From assembly GCA_026122225.1 (NCBI GenBank), contig JANEZZ010002197.1, forward strand, positions 1,054,001 through 1,118,000: a DNA stretch of 64,000 nucleotides, in the 5' to 3' direction. A program made the position numbers and the translations under genes. This DNA is from Heloderma charlesbogerti (lineage: Eukaryota > Chordata > Lepidosauria > Squamata > Helodermatidae). How positions within the stretch are numbered: position 1 is the stretch's first letter; every line of letters starts with the position of its first letter. The notes under the pieces are model-generated. The model was not told the origin of the DNA. It worked only from the letters and a program-made list of their open reading frames with translations, and ran no database searches. Positions 35,793 to 47,118 of this stretch are shown here, one piece after another.

Positions 35793-36205
35793 TAGACCTG
35801 GTTCGCATGTAACAGCAATGGTATCTAGTGGGACCGACTGAGCTGTCTCCTGCATGCTCATTGCTTCCAGTTTCAATTAACAACCCAAGAAACGCCCCCA
35901 TTCATGTATTACTGTTACATCCAAACCCAGAAACTCTGGGTTGTTTAATCTCTAAACAACCCAGAGTCAACCCATGGTTTGTTGTTGGGTTAATTCTGGG
36001 TTGTTTAACCACTAAACAACCCAGAGTTTCTGGATTCAGATGTAATGATAAAACCCAGGAACAGGGCATTCCTGGATTGTTAATTGAAAGCGGAAGCAAC
36101 AAGCACGTGGGAGGTAGTGCTCTTGCTTGCTGCTGCTCGGTTCCAACAATCCATGGCTTAAACAACCCATAGGTTGTCATTACATGCAAACTGGGTGGCC
36201 AGGTA
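35793..36205. mobile_element. Foldback MITE-like element
   Basis: Ends 'agacctggttcgcatgtaa' and 'ttacatgcaaactgggtgg' are inverted relatives. Inside, 'aacccagaaactctgggttg' is mirrored by 'aacccagagtttctgg', and 'ctaaacaaccc' recurs. The terminal sequence resembles the element at 462-862. Confidence 0.7.
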
Positions 36206-37589
36206 ACCATTTCCAAGATGTATGCACAAAGATAATTATTTAGTCCTTTTGCAAACAATTTAATAATGGGCTTTAACTACAGGCCAATGAAAAACTATAA
36301 ATATAAACTGATAAGCTGTACCAGGTAAAACATCCCTCATCCCCATATAAGTTTTTTTTAAGTATTTAAAAATCTTAACTTTCTCTATGCCATCTTCTCA
36401 GGAACATTCTGAATTGCATTTTTAACAACACTAGGTTCTCCCCTAGTTTTGCTAGCTACCCAGTCAATCAACTCCTCAACCCAAGCGGCAATTACAAATC
36501 TGCCTATAAGTATTTTAGTTTCCAGGAAACAAATGAGACTGCTTGTCAAAGTATGGAGCCAGAGAATTTCTTAACATAGAAACTGGGATATCATACATGA
36601 AAATCTTCTCTGTAGCCTTATAAACAGAATGGTGTGTTTGTGTTTTCATGGTTCTTCATACAAAGATACTAAGGTACCAAGCACCCAAAGTCAATATGGA
36701 GTCTTGTCAGGGCACCAGTCTTCCTACAATATTTTCATGAAAAGCTGTCCAACAACTGAAGTAGAGAGTTCTTTCCAAGAAGCTTTCTGTCATGATACTG
36801 CTGCTATAAACTTTACCAGTGCACCAACTGTTTAGATTTTCTGTGGTGGAAAAGTCACAAAAGGAGAATGCAGCACATTGGCTATAGCATGTCACTTAGA
36901 CAGGGAAGTAATTTAATCTGCTAGCTATCCATAAGCTTAGCCACTGCTTTAAGATACCACTGCTGCATGTGTCAACTTAATACACTTGAAGTAACACAGC
37001 ATAGTAGGTTTTTCTTCTCCCTTGTGAACAAAGCAGATTCCAAATACACCAAGTTTCATCAAAGAGGAAAACAATGCTATGCCAAAATGAAAGGCTGCAA
37101 ATAAAGTGTAATTTGTTTACTAGCCTTTGAAATCACATGACTTGCTACAATGTCAATAAAAATCAAGTATCTTAACTGCTGATCACGAAGAGGTTTCTGC
37201 TCTCTGGAGCTGGTATGAATACAGAAGAAAGTTGCCACTGAGGAATAGATTCAAAAGGGTCAATTAAAAAGCTCACATGCTTGGACATTTAATGACTTAA
37301 AACGAGATTACAGGGACCATTTAGCATTTCTCGTCTGAGATTGAAGTGCAGAAATTGTCACCATTGGGCAAGTGGCAGAACTCTTACAAATCTCTCTCAC
37401 TGATGTGAGTGTTGACCTTTTGCTAATCCGGTGCTTAAAGTGGTTAACAATGTTAGGATTTTCAGTTGTTTTAAGGCTGTTCATTGACCATGTGAAATTG
37501 TAGAAGAAATTACTTTCAAGACTGAGTTGCAAATGTTTCCTTCAAAATTTGGTTAACTCTGGTTCACTCAGGTGGCAACTTAGAAGCAG

Positions 37590-37760
37590 TAGTACTATCC
37601 CACACTTCCTGCAAGGAGCTTAGGGCAGCATACACAAGGACCTTTGAGATAATGAGTGGCCCAAGGTCACGCAGAGTACTTCATAGCTCAGTCAGGATTT
37701 GGAGCCAGGTCTCCCCACTCAAAGTCCATTACCCATATTGTTCACCACACTAGCTCCCTT
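37590..37760 (-). mobile_element. CORE/MIR-type SINE
   Basis: 'gtggcccaaggtcacgcaga', 'gtacttcatagctcagtcag', 'gatttggagccaggtctccc' and 'ttcaccacactagctccc' are the reverse of the tRNA-like head and core seen at 27,395-27,640. A possible further scrap is at 39,740-39,845. Confidence 0.65.
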
Positions 37761-38260
37761 TAACCACCAAATGAGAAAGTATTTTGTCTTAGGTCTTAGC
37801 ATGTATGCATGGGTGTCCCCTGGAATTTTTCTAGTGGGGGGCAAAGCTGCACAGCAGTTTGTGGTTATAAGTCACGCGCATAGAGTGCACTGCTACAACA
37901 CACCTGTGCACTTTCCCTGTGTGTGTTCTTTCTTACTTAGCATTACATTCTATGACATTTAGAAGCCTACACAGAGTAGTAGAAGGTCCTGGGACCTGAA
38001 CAGCACTAATGCAGAGAAGAGTGTTATATTCAAGGAGAATCATGAACTCCAACAAAACTTTATTTGAAGTGAGGGATTAAAAAACACATCTAGGAACAAG
38101 AGAAAAACAACCCAAATGCACAACACAGTACAGCTGTCTTAAGAATATCATATCGTATATTTTATGGCATCACTGCCCTTATCATAACATTATGAACTTC
38201 ACATGACTCATCCTAGAATGAGTTCCTTCACCTTGGAAACACTTGCGAACACATTCTAAA

Positions 38261-38393
38261 TGGTCTTCCTCAACCTGGTGCCCTCCAGATGTTTTGGACT
38301 GCAACCCCAGCATTCTGGACCATTGGCCATGCTGGCTGGGGCTGATTGGAGTTGAAGTCCAAAATATCTGGAGGGCACCAGGTTGAGGAAGGT
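38261..38393. mobile_element. Palindromic MITE family A
   Basis: Near-complete copy from 'ttcctcaacctggtgccctc' via 'ggccatgctggctggggctg' to 'gcaccaggttgaggaaggt'. Confidence 0.75.
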
Positions 38394-39429
38394 AACTCTA
38401 GAGAGTAGTAACGGAGTCTGTGTGGAGTGACTTTCGTAGTGGAAGGGAAAATGAGTATGCTTGATCAGGTTTTAGGGTTCTAGAGGAGCCTGCTCACTTT
38501 ACTTTTCACATTGTTATCAAAACATGTTAGCCACTTTTTACATCAGCAAACACTACAACTTTTGCATGGCTTGAATTCTGACCTATAGCAATGTTCTTTT
38601 GGAATTGCATATTTTTTCTTTGAACTGTACGTTTTGTGTATGGTTACACATTTAAAAACAAAACATAACCTGATAGCATCAGAGAACAGGTCTACTATTT
38701 CTGGTAGATCTGGTGACTAAGCGAGGGATGTTTTATGAGGCAGGCACTCCCACAAGGTACCAAACTGAAGGCCTAACAGGCCACGTGCTGCCTGGTTGGG
38801 CTTGCCCGAAAACTGGCCTTGCTGCCCCTTCCAGGTCCACATTCTACCACTTGCATTGCAGCTACTCTCAACTGAGTTTGATGGAATCCCCATCCCAGGT
38901 TTAATTTACTGACCTCCCCTGGCTGGGCCTCACTTACCAGTATTGCAGGGAACTGGAGACTAGAGATAGCCATAGGGCAAGCATGTGGAGCATGAGGTGC
39001 TGCTGCTACTCTCAGAATGCTGCAGCTGCTTCAGTGTGGAGGACCCTGGTCATGCTGCTACCTGCTACTATCTGTTTGCCTTACGAGACAGACACTCCTG
39101 CAGTGCTGGTTAAACTTGAGGGCACCCCATGCTCTGGTGTTTAATTTACTGACCTCCTGTCCTGAGCCTTGCCCGTATGGCTGGACACTGAAAGATAGAT
39201 GGGGTCGGTGCAGCTTGAGCAGCCACTGTTGCTACTCTCACAATGGTGTCGTGACTGGAATGGGGGGGGAGTTGCACCCCCTTGCCCCTATGAGTGGATG
39301 CCCATGCATGTATGACTACACATACACAGCCATAAAGCAATACTGGGCTTCTTCAAAATTACTGCTGTCTCAAGCTCTCTGGGTATCCTAGTCATCATTC
39401 TTGAAACATTCACAGCATTGTTATTAATG

Positions 39430-39532
39430 GAACAATCCTATGCAGTTTAGACAGTAGAAAGCCCTACTGGCTGGGGAATGCTAGGAATTGTAGGACTTTT
39501 TTCCTGTCTAAACATGCATAGGATTGCACCCT
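39430..39532. mobile_element. Short MITE (caatcctatgca...tgcataggattg)
   Basis: About 100 bp with inverted ends 'aacaatcctatgcagtttag' and 'aacatgcataggattgcacc' around 'ggctggggaatgctaggaa'. Relatives are at 44,270-44,361 and 50,006-50,122. Confidence 0.65.
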
Positions 39533-39924
39533 AAGTCAAGTTTTTTTTAAATTTGTACCACATACTGAAAAAACAAAACAAATTCAATAGTTATTTTCAG
39601 ATACTTTTTGATACACACACACACACACACCTTAGCTTGCTTTCTAATAAGTCAAATTAAGTACACCGACTACAACAAAATTCAGCATCTTAACGTTTTT
39701 CTTTCCTCACTCATTTTCTTTATAATCCTTTGAAGCAGGCTATCTGTTATTCCTATTTTCCTCCTAGAATTTGTTCAAGGTCACCCAGTGAGCCCAGAGT
39801 TAATCTGGAACTTGCTAGACCCTGGACCACCTTATCTGCTGCAAGTACCTTGCTAACCAACTGAAGAACACGCTAACATACAACATACTAATGCTTTGTA
39901 CAGATTGTCATATAAGGTGGTTTA

Positions 39925-40303
39925 AAGGCACAATCCTATGGCCACTAGTCAGTGGCTAGACAATCATAGGATAGGTCGGTTCCCTGAAAACTTACTTCTA
40001 GCCCTTCCCGCGTTGCCTCATAGGCAGCACGGATCGGCCCCACGCTCCATATTCGTAAGAAGAGTGCAGAGCAGCGAAAACGGGGCATTCCGGGGGGCAG
40101 GCCAGGGCAGAAGTGCCATTCCAACACTTCCTATGCATCATCCGGCATCTGCCTACCACTGCTCCAGCTGTCTAGCCATGAATGCAGGGCAGCTGAAGCA
40201 TGGAGGGGACAATCCCCTCCACACTACTCCTGCCCTGCATTGGATAGGTGGCTGCCTCTGAATTCGGAGGCAGCTGCCTATCCCAATAGGATTGCGCCCT
40301 AAA
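39925..40303. mobile_element. MITE with ggcacaatcctat / ataggattgcgccc ends
   Basis: A ~380-bp non-coding element with inverted termini and further inverted blocks inside (ctgccctgcattggatag / gcagctgcctatccc). A longer relative lies at 59,493-59,955. Confidence 0.6.
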
Positions 40304-40364
40304 TTACTTTGAAGATAAATTTTAATACATGGGCAACTCTTAGTGATGACTTAGAAAGTCGTTT

Positions 40365-40460
40365 AACAGTGCAATCCTAGGCTTGTCTACTCAAAGTAAG
40401 CCCTATTGAGTTTAATGGGGCTTACTCTCAGATAAGTATGTATAAAATTGCAACCTAAAT
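40365..40460. repeat. Dispersed 'cccattgaa..' repeat module
   Basis: 'agtgcaatcctaggcttgtc', 'taagccctattgagtttaat' and 'ggggcttactctcagataag' match the module family listed at 7,985-8,165. Confidence 0.5.
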
Positions 40461-41039
40461 ATATCAACATACAGACAAGATTTAGACTTCTGCAGGGTTG
40501 TCTCAAGATACTTCAGAACAATAATCTCAGAATGTGCACAGCATTTCCAACTGTGAAATGGTACCTGCTCAGATAATGCTAATCATTTACATATTATATT
40601 AGTTCAGAGCAAATTGCCCAATGACATTTTAGAGACAAACAATATTAGCCTTTACATGTGCTAGAAACAGTCTTATTGGAGCTCAGACATGAATAACACA
40701 AGCTAATGTTATTACATTCATTTTAAACATGTTATCAACAGTCACAAACAAACTCCAGCACATTTTGAAATCATGGCTATAAATGTTAAAAGTCAGTTGC
40801 AGAGTGCTAGCATAGTTGGCCAAAGAACCTTTGCAGCAAGGTGGTTAGGAAATAATTAATATGCCTTGTTCAATCTTGGCTACTTTCCATCCTAATTTAA
40901 CAACCACCATTTGCAAGTGTCACCACACATACTGAATGCCACATTTGCTTGAGAAATCTTGTGTCTGTGTTTTTAATTGCACTGGTGGCTCCTGTTTATA
41001 GCCTCACTCTCTTCCCTCCCACCCATCCCCCTTCAATAC

Positions 41040-41063
41040 ACCCCCCCCCACACACACACACAG
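41040..41063. repeat. C-run and CA microsatellite
   Basis: Poly-C followed by (ac)n. A similar short (ac)n is at 39,614-39,631. Confidence 0.8.
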
Positions 41064-41293
41064 TCAGTTAACTTGGAATCATACAGGCTGTTCTCTGCTG
41101 GAGTTTGCATTCCTTTCCCCTGTAAGTTGTCTCCATGGTATTTACTCAACTGGTCACCTCACTGTTTTCTAATCACAGTTTATGTAGCCAAATTCTCTCT
41201 CTAAACTTTTCGAAGTGAAATTTACTCCTGCTGAGACACAAATCTAGTTATGGGAAAAACAATAATTTTTGCCATCCCAAATAATTTGTGAGA

Positions 41294-41419
41294 ACTGCCT
41301 GGACATTATTTTGTGGGGGCCTCTTCTCCTCTGAATAATGGAGCTAAATCCACATTACTGCCTGGACATTATTTTGTGGGGGCCTCTTCTCCTCTGAATA
41401 ATGGAGCTTAATCCACATT
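41294..41419. repeat. Perfect 63-bp tandem duplication
   Basis: Two consecutive 63-bp copies (41,294-41,356 and 41,357-41,419) beginning actgcctggacattatt differ at a single base (gagctaaat against gagcttaat), indicating a recent duplication. Confidence 0.95.
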
Positions 41420-41424
41420 TTAAA

Positions 41425-41830
41425 GTATATAATGGCTTGGGATCATATTTAGTCAGACCCATTGAAATCCGGGTATTTACAAGTTGAGCACCTGAGAGTG
41501 TACTGAGGCTGGTGTCACTCTGTATGTGAAAGAGGACATAGATGGGTAAACCTCCAAACTGGAAATCTTAAGCGGGGCAGACTCCTGCACAGAATCATTG
41601 TGGATGACAACACCAGGCCCCAAATGTAATTTAGTACTGGGGCCATGCTATCATCCCCCTGACCAAAATGCTCAGGGCAATCCTGAGATAGAGAACGAAA
41701 TCAGGGAGACATCCAAAGGAGAAAATAATGGCGACTTTAATTATCCTCACATAGGCTGAATAAATGTGTGCTTTGGTCACGACAAAGAGGTAAAACTTGT
41801 CAATCCCTAAATGACTATGCCCTAGAACAT
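41425..41830 (+). pseudogene. CR1-group LINE endonuclease fragment
   Basis: On the plus strand it reads LVLGPCYHPPDQNAQG, then IENEIRETSKG and GDFNYPHIG, the YxPPD and GDFN motifs of the apurinic-type endonuclease of CR1/L2-group LINEs. Stops and shifts interrupt it. It converges with an opposite-strand fragment carrying the start of the same domain. Confidence 0.65.
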
Positions 41831-41834
41831 TTCC

Positions 41835-43200
41835 GTTATGCCCACTATATCTATGTTCTCCTTTAAAACCAAGCACTCCAATGCTCCCATCTTGGCTTGG
41901 AGGCTTCCAGCATTAGCACAGAAACACTTATGCATGGTTTCCCCCTCTGGATGTCTCTGACATGTGTATTTCCCTTATGGCCCTTCAGCTTCTTTGACTG
42001 GCTATCGTGTTTTTACTATATGCTCATGGCCTATTTCCACCCCACCCGTCTTTTTCACCTTAATTCCCTAGGGATGATTCAACTCAAACCAGTCACTCCT
42101 CAGCTCTTAGCAGCTTTCCCCCTGGGTTCAGTTTAAAAGCTGCTTTGCCACCTTTTTCTTGTTAAGCACCAGCAGTCTGGTTTCACTGTGGTTCAAGTGG
42201 AGCCTGTGCCTTTTGTACAGGCTTGGCTTGTCCCAAAACATTCCCCAATCCCTAACAAATCTAAACCTGTCTCATGGTACACCACCGTCTTAGCCATGCA
42301 TTGAGACTCCTCAGTTTCGCCTGTCTAGCTGGCCCTGCACATGGAACAGGTAGCATTTTCAGAAAAAGCTAGCGTGGAGGTCCTGGCTTTGCTACCTAGC
42401 AACCTAAATTTGGCTTCCAGGACCTCATGAGTGCATTTCCCCACATCACTGGTGCTGACGTGCACCAGGACCACTAACTACCAGGCTATCCAGACCAGGG
42501 GTGGGCAACATGCAGCCCACAAGCCACATGTGGCCCTCAACTTCAGCAGCCAAAAAATATTTTTTTTTCCTTCAAAAAATATTCGGCAAATTGAACACTA
42601 TGAAGTGCTTAAATGGTTTATTTAAGTTTGCAAATAAGCACTCCACAGTGCTACCGAGTGGTTTGTGGCCAAATTTCATCAACGAACTGCCTTTTTTCCC
42701 CCAGAGTGCGGCCCGCGGGGGAAAATGGCTCCCAGACCTCCCACAGTTGCTCATCCTTGCTCTATTTGAAGTGTGATATCTGCAACATTTGCACCAGGCA
42801 GGCAATCCACCATGCAGCCTACATGCTCATCACAAACCCAGCTGTCTGAAACTCTAATGACTAAATCTCCTTCTATGTCAAGCCCTCCACAACCTAGAGG
42901 CATGAGAGAGTATCCATTTATCCTCCAAAGAATGGTTCCCTTTTAAGGGATTATCTCCCTCTTCTACAGGGTAACACCCTCATTTCCCAAGACCCTCATT
43001 CTCCGTGACTGCAGAAACGCTGTCACCCTGGGGTTGGGACACCACTATCACATCCCTAAAGGTCTTGTCCACAAACCTCTCTGCTTCTCTCACCTTCTCC
43101 AGGTCAGCAACCTTGGCTGCAAGGGAATAAATGTGTTCCCTGAGAGCCCAGAGCTCATTTCACCAAGCATAATCCCACAAGCAAACAGTCATACATGTGA
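41835..43200 (-). pseudogene. CR1-group LINE ORF1 (SGNH-esterase type) and endonuclease start
   Basis: Read on the minus strand from 43,200 down it gives LEKVREAERFVDK-like coiled sequence (split by shifts), IEGDLVIRVSDSWVCDEHVG and CMVDCLPGANVADIT (42,780-42,900), VLVHVSTSDVGK (42,440-42,480, equivalent to the esterase GTND block), SLYKRHRLHLNHSETRLL (42,150-42,230), then CANAGSLQAKMGALECLV and ENIDIVGITE (41,835-41,925), the endonuclease start. Broken by stops and split by a hAT-like MITE. Confidence 0.65.
42496..42759. mobile_element. hAT-like MITE inserted in LINE ORF1
   Basis: Begins caggggtgggcaacatgcag and ends with a weakly matching 'cagttgctcatccttg'; 'gtgcggcccgcggggg' is near the right end. 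It interrupts the ORF1 reading between VADIT and VLVHV. No clear duplication seen. Confidence 0.5.
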
Positions 43201-43295
43201 CAATCAGTGCAATTAACTGGATAATTCTCATACCCCTGCTGGCTTTTTATCTTCATACCTATTTTTGATTATTTGGTTTGTTTACATAAAAAATT

Positions 43296-43350
43296 AAGTC
43301 CTTTATTTATTTCATTTCTATACCACCCAATAGCTGAAGCTCTCTTTACT
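43296..43350 (-). mobile_element. LINE 3'-tail fragment
   Basis: 'ttatttatttcatttctata' then 'ccacccaatagctgaagctc' is the reverse complement of the L2-type tail seen at 53,750-53,806. Confidence 0.6.
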
Positions 43351-44269
43351 AGAAGAGGGCAGGGAAGGGCTGACTGCTCTGGCCTCTTTACCCTGTTGCT
43401 AAACTCACACAGGGTGCTTAACCTGCATTGAGCTTCGCTTCTCTTTTACCTTGACACTTTGTCACTGGGGCTCCTTCTCAATGGTGAAACTTAAGAAATT
43501 ACTCAGCCACAGAAAACAGACACTTTTCCAGTACTGGTTATATTGTTTTCAGAGCTTTCCATTTCTAAATGTGGGTCTAAAGGCTGACTAGTAGAAACTA
43601 AGTGCAAATATACCATATGGAACAAAAATCTGGATTTACCACAATAGTTAGATAGCACAAAATTAACTAAGGAAAAACAGATACAAAACTTTTATTTCTT
43701 CCCCATTAAACCCACTTTATTTAGCAACAGCTGCTTTCAAAGCTCTCACAAATCCTAAGCACTCTCACCACGCAATGCCATCCTCCATAAGTCTACAACC
43801 ACACTAACGACTGAACTAGTTTAGCATACACTTATTGACCAAGCCATGCCCCAGGGAACTTAACCAGCATTACTCATGAAGGATTCATTATTAAATGACA
43901 GGGTTTCAGAACTCTTTATGACAAAGAATTTGTTGAGTTTCAAAGGTCTGAAACTCTTCCTGGTATCTTAACATGTACCACGTTCACTCGAGTCATCCCA
44001 GATTAGGAAATAGTTCAGAAATGACCAGCAAGACCTACATTATTTACACACCAATTTCACAAGGAAAGCTTCCTCTACATTCAGGAGTCAGAGTTTTGTA
44101 CTTCCTACACGTTTCCACATATACGGCTATTCTCTGAGTTCAATTACATGTCTGCCATCTCATCTGCATTTTAATTTGGTGTAACTGTTCAGCTGACTGA
44201 AATTGCTAGTAGTCTTATCTCAGAGGAAAGCAAGAGCAGAGTTTCCACAATGGGGGGGGGAGGGGGACC

Positions 44270-44361
44270 AAATGTATTGGGCAAACCTCTATGTGGCTGG
44301 CTGGGGAATGCTGCGAGTTGTAGGCCCTTTTCCATCTAAGTATGCATAGGACTGCATCCTT
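44270..44361. mobile_element. Short MITE (tgcataggactgca family)
   Basis: 'ggctggctggggaatgctgc', 'gagttgtaggccc' and 'aagtatgcataggactgcat' match the short MITE at 39,430-39,532; the left end is eroded. Confidence 0.5.
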
Positions 44362-44964
44362 CAAGAACCAAAACATTATCAGCAATATATATACACACTT
44401 CAGCCACTTTAAGCTTTAAATTAGGAGTCTTACACTACATGTATGTAAGGCAAGGATTAACGATCACTTAAAGTATCCCTAAGGGATACTTGGGGAAAGT
44501 AAATTTGGCATGGGAGTATATACCAAGAGGAAAGGAAATAACTCTTCCTGCAATACTTTCCTAAAGGAAGATCTACTCACCTCCACTCCTAACAGACAGA
44601 TGACCCCACACTCTAAAACAGACTACAGGTGCAAACAGCTAAAAGTTACACACTCAATTCCACTACCTCTTACGCTACACAAAAGCCCTCCCAATGAGCA
44701 AGGCACTCCCACAATGCCTTGTGAAGAAACACTCAAAGAGCCACCTCACGGGAGTTTTTAATACTCATATTAAAGTTCCCTAATAAGAAAGTACAATCAT
44801 GAAGAAAGCATAATCATGAAGGAGCCAAAAGTCCCCATCTTTTACCAAAAGGGATAGCTTTGCACATATGATTGCCTATATGACACTCACTGAGTCTCCT
44901 TCAGACTTAGCACTCTTAACAGGAGAACAATAAAAGGTTTCCAAAGATACACATATTCCATCAA

Positions 44965-45105
44965 AACATGAAGGTAGCCATGTTAGCCAAAAGAAAATCT
45001 CCAAAACCCATATCACAACACCTTTATTAGGGCAAGTCGAAAGATACAAAATACTGTGCAAACTTTTGAGTTCTCCAGAACTCTTTACCAGACAAGATGA
45101 TAACA
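44965..45105 (-). repeat. Dispersed repeat related to 6,430-6,560
   Basis: 'ggtagccatgttagccaaaa' and 'aaaatactgtgcaaactttt' with 'gttctccagaactctttacc' resemble a reptile repeat with a '..agtctttaaggtgcc..' relative. Assignment is weak. Confidence 0.3.
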
Positions 45106-46652
45106 AAACAAAACCAAGGGGGGGGGGGTGGCTGATGTTAAGCCATGAAGTCTGCACTTAGTTACAGTCCTAAGATGGAAAGTGGGACAAAGCTGCAGAT
45201 ATTCAAATTAAGCTCTACCAGATACAGAGATGGTTTCAGGTTGCTCCTAGGACCCTCCCAAGAGTTGCAGGGGGAAAGATGCAAACAGTGGTTGAACTGC
45301 CATTTTTGAAAATATAGAATTCAGCTGTTACTCAAACACTGTTTCCATCCTTAGGTAAATACACAGGTTCCTTGGTAGGTGGAAAACAGAAGTAGGGAGA
45401 AACTAGACAACTGTTTATATTGAGAGATTGAGATAATTTTAGATGGCATACTAGGGGTATCTATTCCATTATGACCCTAATTCATCCCAAGAAAAGTCAT
45501 ACTTGGCTCTTTTCTTCTGCAAAATACTGGTCGAAAACAATCACATGTTCCCCAGCCTAGGGGTCAATTCCCTACAGATTTTATGAATGTCACCTTCTTT
45601 AAGGTGGTCTCACATGTCTAGAATCCAAGAACTACCCCCAAGCCAAATAACTTCAATCTCAACTCCCAAAGCCTGAGGTAAGATGACACACAAAATCCTA
45701 AAAGTAACTTTCCCTTCCTAAGTAAAGACCTTCCCCAAACCTACAGATGATTCTTAGTCCCATTCAGAAATAAAAAAGCAATCAGAATTCCCCCCCATTC
45801 AATCCTATAAGAATGTCTCCGCCCTCTACAGATTAGACTTCTCTACTCTTTCAGTTCAGAACACAGAGAAACTGTCCTTTTCCCTAAGACACACTATCCT
45901 AGAGGAACCTCTCCCTATTAGAAAATTTACATCCCACAGTTAGAATATATCAGTTCTCCGCAATCCCAGAAGAGCTCCTTCTCTGTGAGGCAGGATCTCT
46001 TCCCCACTAAGACAGATCCACCCCTAAAAGTGCCCACACCTAACACAAGATCTTTAAAGAGCTGTGTGGCCACCACCCATCTCAGATTACTGTCCAACAC
46101 CAACACTTCTGACTGAAAGTGATGACCTCCCAGCACCAGCCTATTAAGGGCAAGCCCCCCCCCGGCCCCTCCTTTTCTCTCCTAAGATTCTCTCAAGCCA
46201 CCCAACCCTTCTTTCTTCCTACTCACACACCCTCTCCCTCGCCTGTTCTCCAAGTCACACACCCACCACTTACCTCGAGTTTATCCATCACGGCCCTAAC
46301 CCCTCCCTCGGCGTACAACCCGTACCAACCCCCTACCCCTTTACCACGTCCCCCTTCTGGTCCTCCCACTCCGGGGGCCGCCAGCCACTCCCCACTCGCA
46401 CCTAGCCTCCCACCTCTAGGCCTTTCCTCGCCCTGATCCCTATCTTCCTGGCCCCCTCCTCCTTCCCACAGCCCCCCCCCAAACACACACATACCCTTCC
46501 CCTCGGCCTGCTCCCTTCTTTCTCCCAGGTGCCTTCCCTCACCACCTCCAGCCACCCAGCCCTCCACGCACGCACACACACACAAGCACCCATCCCCCCC
46601 ACACACACCTCCCCACCCAGTTCCTTGCCCATCCCTCGCAGCCCCAAATTAC

Positions 46653-46775
46653 CTCCACGGCGGCCTCGAGCTTCCCCTCGAAGGTGAAGTCGATCAGGTC
46701 GGGCTTGAGGCAGAGCCCATAATTGATGGGGCGCACCTCGGCCGGGAGCCGCTCGAAGGGCCGCTTCTCCGGCAT
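46653..46775 (-). CDS. NPEPPS: NPEPPS coding exon 1 (puromycin-sensitive aminopeptidase, N-terminus)
   Basis: Encodes 41 residues starting MPEKRPFERLPAEV and ending at GKLEAAVE, recognisable as the N-terminus of puromycin-sensitive aminopeptidase. This is a cytosolic M1-family zinc aminopeptidase that trims peptides, including proteasome products and polyQ peptides. The exon covers the start of the N-terminal beta-rich domain; the catalytic GAMEN and HEXXH motifs lie in exons outside the window. The ATG at 46,775 has G at -3. The exon ends in phase 0 at a GAG/GTAATT donor. Mammalian PSA is also annotated with a 44-residue extension upstream of this Met. Here the same frame is open upstream but low-complexity (Ala, Ser, Pro, Gln runs), and the next in-frame Met is near 47,290, so I take MPEK as the start. 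Identification is from sequence similarity by eye and is strong. Confidence 0.95.
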
Positions 46776-47037
46776 CGCAGCGGCGGCAGCAAGACGGGAG
46801 GAGGAGGAGGAGGCGGCGGCGGCGGCGGCGCTGCTGCTGGAGGTGGTTGAGGCGGCGGCGGCGGCTGAGGCGATCGGGGAGGCCCAGCGCGCGCGCGCAC
46901 TGAGGGGGAGGCGGCGACCCCCCGCTGACAGAAGGCGGAGACGGGAAATGGGAGGGGGCGGAGGCGGCCGCGCCTGCCCCAACCGAGAGAGAGAAGGGAA
47001 GAGGGCCTGCCGCGAGCGCGCGCTGACCGGCTGCTCG

Positions 47038-47061
47038 TGCTGCTGCTGCTGCTGCTGCTGC
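47038..47061 (-). repeat. (TGC)8 / CAG triplet repeat in NPEPPS 5' region
   Basis: Eight uninterrupted TGC triplets on the plus strand, so GCA (CAG) on the NPEPPS sense strand, about 265-290 bp upstream of the ATG. It falls in the open upstream frame as a poly-Gln run, but is more likely 5' UTR or promoter. Nearby 46,797-46,835 has further GAG and GCG triplet runs. Confidence 0.8.
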
Positions 47062-47106
47062 TTGCACCCTCTCTCCACAGACGGCCACGGATGGCAGGGC
47101 GCCCAC

Positions 47107-47118
47107 TGCGCATGCGCG
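47107..47118. promoter_or_regulatory. NRF-1-type binding site
   Basis: The 12 bases tgcgcatgcgcg match the near-palindromic NRF-1 consensus, common in CpG-island promoters. It lies about 330 bp upstream of the NPEPPS ATG. A second, weaker GCGCAGGCGC-like copy is near 47,431-47,441. Confidence 0.6.

Larger units (their letters stand above)
23801..46652 (-). other. NPEPPS: NPEPPS intron 1
   Basis: A 22,852-bp first intron. It holds a nested solo LTR in a MITE, CORE-type SINEs, large foldback elements (27.8-30.2 kb, 35.8-36.2 kb), a tRNA-derived SINE and a decayed CR1-group LINE with ORF1 and endonuclease remnants. No other gene is supported. Stretches 30,160-31,400, 32,000-34,410, 36,210-37,590, 38,400-39,420 and 43,350-46,150 show nothing I can name except repeat scraps. 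The last ~500 bp before exon 1 are C-rich on the plus strand. Confidence 0.9.

Noticed and set aside
41631..41876. An 81-residue minus-strand open frame with hydrophobic segments
   Set aside because: Antisense of the LINE endonuclease fragment for most of its length.
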